Of a DNA stretch of 31,018 bases, positions 1-8,098 are shown piece after piece. The DNA is taken from NCBI GenBank assembly GCA_032821775.1, contig JAVLRN010000034.1, forward strand, positions 1-31,018. Reading direction: 5' to 3'. The notes beneath the pieces are model-generated. The model was not told the origin of the DNA. It did no database searches and saw only the letters and a program-made list of their open reading frames with translations. How positions within the stretch are numbered: position 1 is the first letter of the stretch; each line of letters starts with the position of its first letter. The DNA is from Sanguinoderma infundibulare. Its lineage: Eukaryota > Basidiomycota > Agaricomycetes > Polyporales > Polyporaceae. Both the position numbers and the translations under genes were made by a program.

Positions 1-670
1 AAAGATAATTTGAATATCTTTTATATTAATGATTCTATAAAAATAATCATTAAAAAAAAAAATAGATTTACTCAATGTTTATATTCAATCATATTTCTAT
101 ATTCATAGTTTATATTTAAATGTACTTAATAGTTGTAACAACCAATCCAAATAACAGCAATATATATTTTCTCATTTGAATTTAAAAGAATCAATATCTC
201 ATTATTTTGTTTGCTTAATGTATAAGCAAGAGATAGTTCTTAATAATTAATAAGAGCCCATTTAATTTAAAATATTTTTTTACTTATGCCACAATTAATT
301 CCCTTTTACTTTTTAAATCAATTATACTTCTCATTTGTAGTATTATTTGTAGTTATTTATATTTTATCTAAATATTTGTTTACCTTTATTTACTTTACAA
401 CAAGTTATTAGATTATTTATTGTTAAATTAAATAATAAATCTTAATTTTACTTAAAAATTTTTTTAAATAAGATATCTTATATTTTATATAAATAATAGG
501 GGTAAATACCCCTATTATTTAATATTAAAAAAAAAATAAATATTATTTTATTTTGTTATATAACCAGTTAAAGTTAAATTTAAATAAATCAAGCCAATGA
601 TCCAAATTAAAAAATAAAATATAAAAAAAAAGCTAACAAAATATAATTATTTTTTTTAACCTTATTTTGA
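1..670. other. AT-rich intergenic stretch before trnS
   Basis: No open frame or tRNA fold was found in this stretch. It is very AT-rich and holds two clear stem-loops. The weak one (about 211-229) pairs TTGCTTA with TAAGCAA. The strong one at 491-520 is listed separately. It may include the 3' trailer of a gene lying upstream of the window. Confidence 0.5.
491..520. terminator. Perfect 13-bp hairpin with G/C core
   Basis: AAATAATAGGGG is followed by six bases and then its exact reverse complement, with one more inner T-A pair. This gives 13 bp of stem and a 4-nt loop in otherwise A/T-only surroundings. It could be an RNA processing or termination stem, or a small palindromic mobile element of the kind found in fungal mtDNA. 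The sequence cannot decide between these. Confidence 0.45.
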
Positions 671-750
671 GGAATAGTTTTCATTGGTAAGTTAAAACGA
701 TTGCTAATTGTTCGGGTAATACCCTTGGAGGTTCGACTCCTCTCTATTCC
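671..750 (+). tRNA. trnS: tRNA-Ser (anticodon GCU)
   Basis: Acceptor GGAATAG pairs with CTATTCC over 7 bp. The anticodon stem AACGA/TTGTT encloses loop TTGCTAA, giving anticodon GCT. A variable arm (GGGTAATACCC stem) marks a class II tRNA, as expected for serine. The T arm is GGAGG-TTCGACT-CCTCT. CCA is not encoded. Confidence 0.93.
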
Positions 751-878
751 GATTAACTTGTTTATACTTTAATAAATAATAAAAACAAATAATTAAATTT
801 TAGTAGAAAAAAAAAATTATTTTATTAATAATCTAATGAAGTCCAATTTATAAAAATAAGAATATAAAACAAGGAGCA

Positions 879-1571
879 ATGATCTTTTTAAGTATCTTAA
901 TTTTAATAGTGGCAATTGCCCTTCCATCATTTAACCAAAATATAAGATCCGTCTTATATGTAAGAATATCTTCTATAATATTTATTTATGCCGGAGCATT
1001 ATCTTTAAATGCTTTCTATATTCAGTCAATTGGATCAGGTATAGGTATTTATAGTGGATTATTCCAAGTAACAGCCATTTCTCAATTATTAGACGTTTTA
1101 ATCTTATTAATAGGAAGTTTAATCTTAATATCATGGCCATCTCTAAATATATCAAAAGTAAAATTAACAGAAAGTATACCATATGCAGGAGAATATTCAT
1201 TAATTGTATTATTTAGTACATTTGGAGCATCTTTATTAGTATCATCAGCAGATTTAATTTCAATGTATTTAAGTATAGAATTACAATCTTTTGGTGTATA
1301 TGTTTTAACAACTTTATATAGAGATTCAGAATCAGCAACTTCAGCAGGATTAAAATATTTTCTATTAGGAAGTTTATCCTCATGTATAATCCTACTAGGA
1401 AGTGGATTAGTTTATACTTATACAGGCTTAACAAATTTAGAAAGTATATATAATTTAATAAGTGTAAGTGAAAATACAGCTATCTTACAAGGTTTAAGTT
1501 TAGGAATAGTCTTAATAATAGTAGGATATTTATTTAAAGTATCAGCAGCACCATTACATAATTGGGCTCCT
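879..1571 (+). CDS. nad2: NADH dehydrogenase subunit 2, exon 1
   Basis: This encodes the first 231 residues of ND2, a proton-pumping membrane-arm subunit of complex I in the inner mitochondrial membrane. The frame starts at ATG 879, eight bases after an AAGGAG-like run, and is a series of hydrophobic helices. It reads to ...FKVSAAPLHNWAP, a strongly conserved ND2 segment whose natural continuation DVYDDSPT begins exon 2. The exon ends in T (1571) and the intron in G (2958), as expected for group I. The reading frame runs without a stop into the intron ORF when UGA is read as Trp. Upstream is trnS; nad3 follows exon 2 almost directly. Confidence 0.95.
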
Positions 1572-2879
1572 GCGTGGTGTTTCGGGAAAACACCTAAGTG
1601 GGAAAAACTACCAAACTCCGGGAACTCCCTAAAGCTTATGATACCAAGCTATCTTCGAAAGATTATATGTGGATGAGGTAATTACTCATGTATGGTAACA
1701 AGTCATAAGATGAATGAAAACGAAATGGGATATCGCGGATCTAAGTTAGGCATATGGCCTGTAAAAGAGCAACGAGTAGATGGTAGTTGGTTTTTAGCTA
1801 ACAAAGCTAGAAGCTTAAGGTGTACTCTAATGGGCGGCGAAAGTCGTTATCAACTCAAAATCCCTTCTAAACAATTAAATTCACAAAAATTTTCTTTTTC
1901 TACTTTAACTAACAACAGTGTAAACAATGTTATAAATCCATGGTTTATTACAGGGTTCATAGACGCTGAAGGATGTTTTCAGATTTCAATTAGACACGAT
2001 AAAAAATATAAAACTAATTGAAGAATATCCCTTACTTTTCAAATAAAACTACATGTTAAGGATATAGCCTTATTAAATAATATTAAAAATACTTTAGGTA
2101 TAGGTACTATTACATTACATAACAAGGATACGGCTAATTTTAATGTATATTCTATAAAAGAATTACAAGTAATCATTGATCATTTTGTAAAATACCCATT
2201 AATAACAGCCAAATATTCTGATTTTTTATTATTTAAACAAGCTTTTGAAATTATTAAAAGGGGGGATCATCTAACTGAAAAAGGTTTATTAGAAATAGTA
2301 GGTTTAAAAAGCGCACTTAATTTAGGATTATCTGATAAGTTAAGAGCAGCTTTACCTAATTTTTTACCTGTTACTAGACCGGCATTTAAATTTAATGGTA
2401 TACCTAATCCATTTTGGGTAGCCGGTTTCATTAGTGGAGATGGTTCTTTCTATTTAAGTATTAGATCTAAAATTTCTCCAACTAGCACTACCGGTAACAT
2501 TTGAAAAAGTGTTTCTTTGGTCTTTGGAGTCACTTTACATATCAGAGATAAAGAGGTAATCCAAGCTTTGTCTTCTTACTTTACTTCATTAAATGGTAAA
2601 GGTTCTGATAGCTTAACAGTAAAGCCTTATTCTATTTCTATAACAAAACACTCTGTTAGTCTTTACATCAGAAGGTTTTCTGAAATTATTAATATAATTA
2701 TTCCCTTTTTTGATAAGCATCCTATTCTTGGAGTAAAAAGTTTAGACTTTACCGATTTCAAAAAAGTAGCTGAAATTCTTCAAAATAAAGGGCATTTAAC
2801 TAGTTTAGGGTTTGAATCTATTCAAAAATTAAATTCTACTATGAATCTCAGAAGACCTTGAGGATCAGACACAAAGTAG
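1572..2879 (+). CDS. LAGLIDADG homing endonuclease/maturase fused in frame to nad2 exon 1
   Basis: The open frame continues from exon 1 to TAG 2877-2879, about 435 codons inside the intron. It has two LAGLIDADG motifs, [13 protein letters not shown] (about 1943-1981) and [12 protein letters not shown] (about 2417-2452), as in single-chain enzymes. Such proteins cut intronless alleles and often assist splicing. Four in-frame TGA codons (1674, 2019, 2502, 2859) must be read as Trp. The one at 2019 sits in ...[18 protein letters not shown], a typical conserved stretch, so the reading is well supported. There are no frameshifts, unlike most other intron ORFs here. The mature N-terminus is unknown, since translation probably starts in exon 1 and is processed. 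Confidence 0.87.
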
Positions 2880-2958
2880 ATTTAAAATATTGCTAGCTGG
2901 TAAAGTAAAAAAAAAAATGAAAATATTAATTAATTGCATGATAAATTTGATAGCCGTG
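1572..2958 (+). mobile_element. Group I intron in nad2 (1387 bp) with LAGLIDADG ORF
   Basis: The intron interrupts nad2 after the Pro of NWAP, in phase 0. Its 5' part has group I-like core pieces (GTGGTGTTTCGGGAAAACAC stem-loop, ACTCCGGGAACTCCC) that overlap the start of the ORF. Only about 80 bases follow the ORF stop. The exon-U/intron-G rule holds. The subgroup is not assigned. Confidence 0.88.
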
Positions 2959-3774
2959 GATGTCTATGATGATAGTCCAACAATAGTAACCATATGGTTA
3001 ACAATTATGCCTAAAATATCAATCTTAATCTTCTTATTAGAAATACAAAGTCAAATAGGAAATAGTTTAATAACAATCTTTTCATTAACATTGAAAAATT
3101 TATTATTAATAAGTTCATTATTATCTTTATTAATAGGAACTATAGTTGGTTTAGCACAATCAAGAATAAAAAGATTATTAGCCTACAGTACTATTTCACA
3201 TATAGGTTTCATATTATTAGCTTTAGCTATAAATACGGAACAATCAATAGATTCTTTCTTATTTTATATTATCCAATATTCTATTACTAATTTAAATACA
3301 TTTTTAATTTTAATAGCATTAGGTTATATATTGAAAAATAATAGTCAATCTATTTTAGATTCATTCCAAGATATTAAATATATTACTGAACTTAAAGGTT
3401 TATTCTTTAATAATCCATTATTAAGTTTAAGTTTAACTATTTGTTTATTTAGTATGGCTGGTGTACCTCCTTTATTAGGTTTCTTTTCAAAACAATTTGT
3501 ATTGTATTCAGCAATGCAAAGTGAATATTACTTTATTGGTATCTTAGCCATTATTGTAAGTGTTATAAGTGCTTCTTATTACTTAAAAATTATTAAAGTT
3601 TTACATTCTGAATCTAAAGATATGGTAGAAGCTACAGAAAGTCAAACTTCTTTAAGTTCACTTCATAGTTTTATGATTTCAACTTTAACTTTATTTATCT
3701 TATTATTTATTTTAAAACCTTCAATATTATTAAATAGTACACAATTACTAGCATTATCTTTATTTTATTGTTAA
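2959..3774 (+). CDS. nad2: NADH dehydrogenase subunit 2, exon 2
   Basis: This is the C-terminal 271 residues of ND2, starting [19 protein letters not shown] and including the conserved segments [12 protein letters not shown] and [15 protein letters not shown]. Joined to exon 1 it gives a 502-residue protein, within the normal range for fungal ND2. The TAA stop at 3772-3774 is followed after one base by the nad3 ATG, so nad2 and nad3 are almost certainly co-transcribed. The frame is intact. Confidence 0.96.
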   Translation, partial: DVYDDSPTIVTIWLTIMPKISILIFLLEIQSQIGNSLITIFSLTLKNLLLISSLLSLLIGTIVGLAQSRIKRLLAYSTISHIGFILLALAINTEQSIDSFLFYIIQYSITNLNTFLILIALGYILKNNSQSILDSFQDIKYITELKGLFFNNPLLSLSLTICLFSMAGVPPLLGFFSKQFVLYSAMQSEYYFIGILAIIVSVISASYYLKIIKVLHSESKDMVEATESQTSLSSLHSFMISTLTLFILLFILKPSILLNSTQLLALSLFYC

Positions 3775-3775
3775 T

Positions 3776-4141
3776 ATGAATAATATTTTAATGTTATTTA
3801 TTTTTGTACCAATTTTAACTGGTATTTTATTATTACTTAATTTTTTATTAGCACCTAAAAATGCTTATGAATCTAAAGTTTCAGCTTATGAATGTGGTTT
3901 CTCACCAATTTATGGTCAGACTAGAAATGTTTTCCATATTAATTTCTTCTTAGTTGCTTTATTATTTTTAATTTTTGATTTAGAAGTACTGTTACTTTAT
4001 CCCTTAGCTGTTACATTGTACCAAGTAAGCGTTTTTGGTTTCTCTGTAGTACTTATATTCTTCATTGTATTAACTATTGGGTTTATACTTGAAATAGGAT
4101 CGGGTTCTATCTCTATTAGTAATAAAGAAATAAAAAATTAA
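3776..4141 (+). CDS. nad3: NADH dehydrogenase subunit 3
   Basis: This 121-residue small membrane subunit of complex I, at the junction of the membrane and peripheral arms, has the expected length. It contains the signature loop VSAYECGFSP (residues 35-44), which carries the conserved Cys40 involved in the active/deactive transition, then FDLEVLLLYP and a last membrane helix. ATG 3776 lies one base after the nad2 stop. This tight nad2-nad3 coupling is common in fungal mtDNA and implies a shared transcript. No introns. Confidence 0.97.
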   Translation: MNNILMLFIFVPILTGILLLLNFLLAPKNAYESKVSAYECGFSPIYGQTRNVFHINFFLVALLFLIFDLEVLLLYPLAVTLYQVSVFGFSVVLIFFIVLTIGFILEIGSGSISISNKEIKN

Positions 4142-4604
4142 ATATCCCCCTTCTTAATTATAATTCTTACGAAATTAAAAACCTTCTAAAAAATAGTTAA
4201 GTACTAAAGTATCGGGATATATGGTATTTTTATAGAAAGAATCTAATTAAATAATATTACAAGAACTTATACTCCTGTTACCTACATCTTGCCATTAAAT
4301 GTTTAATTGAAGCATTATGGAACACCATGTTTTTTCTAATCTCTCCTAAAAGCCAGTAACATTCTATTCGAATAAGGTACCATCTAGTACCTAAATACTT
4401 TAAAATAGAATAATGAAATCTTATTCATTAATAAAATGTCAAAAAAGAACTAATTTAGTATAAAACCAAAAAATAAATAAAGCCTTTAATATCAATCAAA
4501 ATATAAACTATTCAAGGGGTATAAGAAATTATATCTATTCTGAATAGAACAATTTAAATTATAAACTAATTATTTTTTTAAAAAAAGTAAGGGGGTATAA
4601 AAAA
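4142..4604. other. Intergenic stretch between nad3 and the minus-strand plasmid block
   Basis: There is no gene. This is the 3' side of both convergent units, nad3 (+) and ORF-A (-). It holds nested inverted repeats at 4361-4411, a CTATTC-T-GAATAG palindrome near 4533-4545, and an imperfect repeat of AAGGGGTATAAGAAATTATA near 4513 and 4588. One edge of the inserted plasmid DNA should lie here, but I could not define a terminal repeat. Confidence 0.5.
4361..4411. repeat. Nested inverted repeats
   Basis: The outer arms ATTCTATT (4361-4368) and AATAGAAT (4404-4411) enclose the inner arms AGGTAC (4375-4380) and GTACCT (4387-4392) around CATCTA. The arrangement can fold as a stem on a stem. It lies 3' of nad3 and of the minus-strand ORF-A, so it could be a two-sided transcript end or a double-hairpin element. 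Confidence 0.4.
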
Positions 4605-5179
4605 TTATAGGTATATTATTAAGTGATCTGTAAATAAATAGTCCATAAAATCAGGTATTTCACTTACTACTTCTTCAGTTTGAATGTCTTTATCAGTAGT
4701 AGGTACATCAGTTTGAATATCTTTTTCTACAGAATGTACATCAGTTTGAATGTCTTTTTCTAGAGTAGGTACTACTTCAGTAGGTACTTCCTCAGTTTGG
4801 GTATCCATTTCAACTACTGTAATTATTTTAGTTTGTGAATCTTTATCTTCAGTGAAAATTTCAGTTTGAATATATTTCTCTGTAGTAGGTACTACTTCAG
4901 TCGGTATAACTTCAGTCTGTACCTCTTCACTTCGTGATTTTGTTTCAACTACTACTACTTCTTCAGTTTGTAAACCTTTTCTTCTGTGATTATTTCAGTT
5001 TGTAAACCTTTTTCTAATCTTGGTTCTTTCTCAGTTTGTGTAGATTTGTCTTGTTCTTCTATAGATTTACCAGAATAATATTTCCTATACAAACCCCAAC
5101 AAAGACTGAATGTTGCCCCAATTAATACTGGATAGATAACATAGTCCATGTTTATAGGATGTAAAATTAATTTTTCCAT
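4605..5179 (-). pseudogene. ORF-A: membrane-anchored Q-T-E/D repeat protein, broken by one frameshift
   Basis: Function not recognised. The reading starts at ATG 5179 with a short hydrophobic segment (about residues 14-30: VIYPVLIGATFSLCWGL). A charged low-complexity tail follows, with units such as DKSTQTE, EKGLQTE, EKDIQTD and DKDIQTE. I count ten QT(E/D/K) units across the whole region. The frame breaks at a T4 run (4977-4980, + strand), where the adjacent repeat unit has T5 (5009-5013). With one base restored the two halves form a single frame of about 191 codons ending at 4605. So this is either a recent pseudogene, a sequencing slip or a recoded gene. It is the last gene of the minus-strand plasmid block, downstream of the DNA polymerase. 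Confidence 0.6.
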
Positions 5180-5215
5180 AAAGTTATTTGTTTTATTTTT
5201 TTTTTTGTTTTTCTA

Positions 5216-5237
5216 TAGAATAGAATACGTCTATCAA
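5216..5237 (-). promoter_or_regulatory. 22-bp element upstream of ORF-A (copy 1)
   Basis: This is an exact 22-bp match to 11533-11554. Its core on the + strand is AGAATAGAATACGTCTATCA. It lies 37 bases before the ORF-A start codon. The other exact copy precedes ORF-C, and a partial copy precedes ORF-B, so a shared promoter or leader is likely. This is inferred from position and repetition only. Confidence 0.5.
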
Positions 5238-5336
5238 TATTTAAGTTTAAAAATTTATTTTAGAATTATTTTTACTTAAAGAATGATATTCTCTTCTATA
5301 ACTTAGTATGTAACTATTCTTTGTAATTTTTTGTAA

Positions 5337-7955
5337 TTAGAAACTTTTAATTTCATTAATATGAAAAGATTTGGTGCTTACGAAGTTATTATTTTGGTCA
5401 TAAATTAACTGTCTTTTATTATTAGTAACACTTAATGTATATATTTCATCTTTAATTAGTATTTTTCCAGTACTTATATCTTTATACCAAATTTCATTTG
5501 GTGATTGAATAGAACTACCCAATTTAAGTAACTTTTTTAAGGAATTAAAATTAATAGGGTTTTTTAATCCCTTAACTCTAACAATCTCATAATTAGAAGT
5601 TTTACCCCCATATACCTTAGGACTTAAAAATACCGCTTCATCAAAAATATGTTCTAATTTAAATTGACCTAGTTCATTACCAACATATTTCAAAGGTAAA
5701 GGTTTATCAGTACTAATACTATCGGTATCTGAATAATAAATAATAATATCCTCCATATTTTTAAAATAACTCATATACACTCTAGCCCCAGCAGTAATTG
5801 TAGCTGCGATAGCAATATTAGTTAAAGAATTTTTAAATTTAGCGGGTAAATCCTCAATTAATTCATTTTCAGAAGAATAAGATATTAAATCTTTACCGTA
5901 ACTTAAAGGAATAATATCTTTAATAGTAGCTACTTCAATTAGCTTATTCAAGTTACTACTATCTGTAATAATGTGTCGATCTAAGTTAGGATTCATACCA
6001 AATCGCCCATATAAACTATTAAGGAATAATTTACTAATTGTATAAGCACTAGAATATTTATCACTATTTTTTTTCATGTTGTAATAAAAATCAACATATT
6101 CATTAAAAATGTGTTTACATTCAAAGTGTATACACTTTTTATATTTAAATCTATAACCTAATTCAAGAGCTCTATTTATTTCAATAGAAGTGTAAACACC
6201 TCTCCAATAACCTGTTGGAGCAACAGTTTTACCATTTATTTTATGTAATAGTAAAGGAGCTTTTATATTTTCTGGGCAATATACATCAACATCAACAAAA
6301 CTAAATTTATTACAATCTTTAATTATACTTTCTATTAAATTAGAATTACCATCAATTAAAGTAGGTTGTCCTACTGGCATTTTAAAAAATTTCATAATGT
6401 AAGCATATAGTGAATTAATATCATAATAATAGATTTTTTTACCATATGGTATATAAACATCTACAGCACCTCCAAAGTAAGAATTTTTAATGAATTTGTA
6501 AATTTCACCGGTAATATTAGCTATTTTTAAATCATCAGTCATAAAGTGGCTTCTAAAGTTAGCAAAAGCTAAGGATGATAGTGAAGGATATTTACTTCCA
6601 TTTACTCTAGTAACTTCAAAGTTTTCTTTGAAAAATTTATCTAAAATATCATAAAGAACTTTACAGTCATTATTACAATAAACCTCTACCTCATTTTTTA
6701 AATTCCAGGGTACATATTTGTATTTAGCGGAATATTCTCTATATTGTGCTTCAGTAATTTTACCAAAATATTTTATATCTGGCACAATTCCTTCATAATT
6801 TAAATTTTGAGGAGTTACAAAGTCATAAGGGAATAAACCTTTACTTTCAACATCAAACTGGTTAGATAATTTACTTAATGAAGAAGGTAACATTAAGTAA
6901 GAGTCTCTAAAATACAACTTATACTTACCATTATTATATTTAAATTTTATATTTACAAATTTACCGTCATTCATTACTATTTCCAAGTTTTCAGATAATT
7001 GATTTAAAATATCTAATAAAAATACACCATCAAAATTACTAAAATTATGGAGATATATTTTATAACCATCATACTTTCTTGTCATTAAGCTTTTTATAGC
7101 GGTAACTAACATTTGTGTTGAGTTTTCGTAATTGCTCAAATAAAAGTAAAAATAATTTTTACCATCATAAATACTTAAGGCATAGGGAATTAGTATATCA
7201 TTATATCTATAAGTTTCTAAATCCATTGTTATGAATTTTTCAATTGAAAATGCTCGGGCTTTTAATTTCTTAATAATTGGGAAATTATAAAATTTTTCTT
7301 TATAATCTAAGTATCCATCCTTAAAATATTTTACTTGGTCTTTAATAGACCTTTTGAAAGTACCTAGGTTATTAATATCTAATAATTCATCAGTAAAGGA
7401 TATAACAGTTTTATTATTCAATCTATAATCAATTAACATTTTATTTTTATTAAATTTTATATGGTAAACACCTCTAGAATTTCTCTTATAAACTACAGCT
7501 TCTTTATCTTGTAGGATGAAATCTACACCACCCCAATCAAAAAGATCCATAGTCATTGGAAAATTGTAAGAACCTATATTTAATAAATTAACCCAATTTT
7601 TTTTTAATTTAGTAGAAGTTGGTTTATTTAAAATAGTTCTATTATTTACAATTTCATCACCCACAAATTTATAATTTATAATAATATCTTCAATTTTGAA
7701 ACCTTTATAATTCTCTTCTTTAAGAAGCCAATGTTCAATAAAAACATCTTTTAGATCATAAATAGTTGATTTATTTACCCTTTGTAAAGTAGAAATACTT
7801 CTAATTAGATTATCTGTAGTTTTAATTTTAAAAATTACCAAAACATATTTATCATCTTCTAAAGAAGAAATGATAGTATTATTAAATTTTACTAAAGCCA
7901 GTATAATTTCTGTATTTGTTATTAATTTATTTTTAGGTTTAATTATATTACCCAT
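5337..7955 (-). CDS. dpo: Plasmid-type protein-primed family B DNA polymerase
   Basis: This 872-residue enzyme is of the kind encoded by linear mitochondrial plasmids, which prime replication from a terminal protein. The 3'-5' exonuclease motifs are present: MDLET (D245, E247), HNFSNFDG (303-310) and YCNNDC (426-431). So are the polymerase motifs: A, DINSLYAY (D512); B, KLFLNSLYG (642-650); and C, YSDTDS (D743, D745). KVYGG (780-784) and VKG (794-796) follow motif C. The stretch between motifs A and B, about 130 residues, is where the protein-priming insert lies in phi29-like enzymes. ATG 7955 is the only good start, and the frame is intact with no UGA. Full motif conservation suggests it was functional recently. 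A tRNA-like sequence lies just upstream. Confidence 0.95.
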   Translation of the reverse strand: MGNIIKPKNKLITNTEIILALVKFNNTIISSLEDDKYVLVIFKIKTTDNLIRSISTLQRVNKSTIYDLKDVFIEHWLLKEENYKGFKIEDIIINYKFVGDEIVNNRTILNKPTSTKLKKNWVNLLNIGSYNFPMTMDLFDWGGVDFILQDKEAVVYKRNSRGVYHIKFNKNKMLIDYRLNNKTVISFTDELLDINNLGTFKRSIKDQVKYFKDGYLDYKEKFYNFPIIKKLKARAFSIEKFITMDLETYRYNDILIPYALSIYDGKNYFYFYLSNYENSTQMLVTAIKSLMTRKYDGYKIYLHNFSNFDGVFLLDILNQLSENLEIVMNDGKFVNIKFKYNNGKYKLYFRDSYLMLPSSLSKLSNQFDVESKGLFPYDFVTPQNLNYEGIVPDIKYFGKITEAQYREYSAKYKYVPWNLKNEVEVYCNNDCKVLYDILDKFFKENFEVTRVNGSKYPSLSSLAFANFRSHFMTDDLKIANITGEIYKFIKNSYFGGAVDVYIPYGKKIYYYDINSLYAYIMKFFKMPVGQPTLIDGNSNLIESIIKDCNKFSFVDVDVYCPENIKAPLLLHKINGKTVAPTGYWRGVYTSIEINRALELGYRFKYKKCIHFECKHIFNEYVDFYYNMKKNSDKYSSAYTISKLFLNSLYGRFGMNPNLDRHIITDSSNLNKLIEVATIKDIIPLSYGKDLISYSSENELIEDLPAKFKNSLTNIAIAATITAGARVYMSYFKNMEDIIIYYSDTDSISTDKPLPLKYVGNELGQFKLEHIFDEAVFLSPKVYGGKTSNYEIVRVKGLKNPINFNSLKKLLKLGSSIQSPNEIWYKDISTGKILIKDEIYTLSVTNNKRQLIYDQNNNFVSTKSFHINEIKSF

Positions 7956-7993
7956 ATCGACTATTAAGATAAGGGTTTTTTTTGTTTTGGTAC

Positions 7994-8058
7994 ACCTTGC
8001 TGGACTCTAACCTGCATCCGGATTATAAAATCCTGGTTTTAACAATTAAACTAAAGGT
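7994..8058 (-). tRNA. tRNA-like sequence (degenerate), identity unresolved
   Basis: On the minus strand, ACCTT...AAGGT form an acceptor, with two further mismatched pairs. A D arm (TTTA/TAAA) and a T arm (GCAGG-TTAGAGT-CCAGC, one mismatch, loop close to TTCGAGT) follow in the right order and spacing. The anticodon arm does not fold cleanly: its stem needs a bulged A and the loop would be 6 nt. It is therefore probably a decayed tRNA, or one used only as a processing signal ahead of the polymerase gene. Confidence 0.35.
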
Positions 8059-8098
8059 TATAGGGGGTAATTTATTATTAATGAGGGGCTACTTAAAT

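Noticed and set aside
982..1434. Two minus-strand open frames opposite nad2 exon 1
   Set aside because: They are antisense shadows of a strongly conserved membrane protein, with Leu/Ile-rich composition and no motif.
4605..5179. Treating the QTE region as a non-coding tandem repeat or CRISPR-like array
   Set aside because: The repeats keep amino-acid rather than strict DNA periodicity, vary in spacing, and follow a clean start codon and membrane segment.
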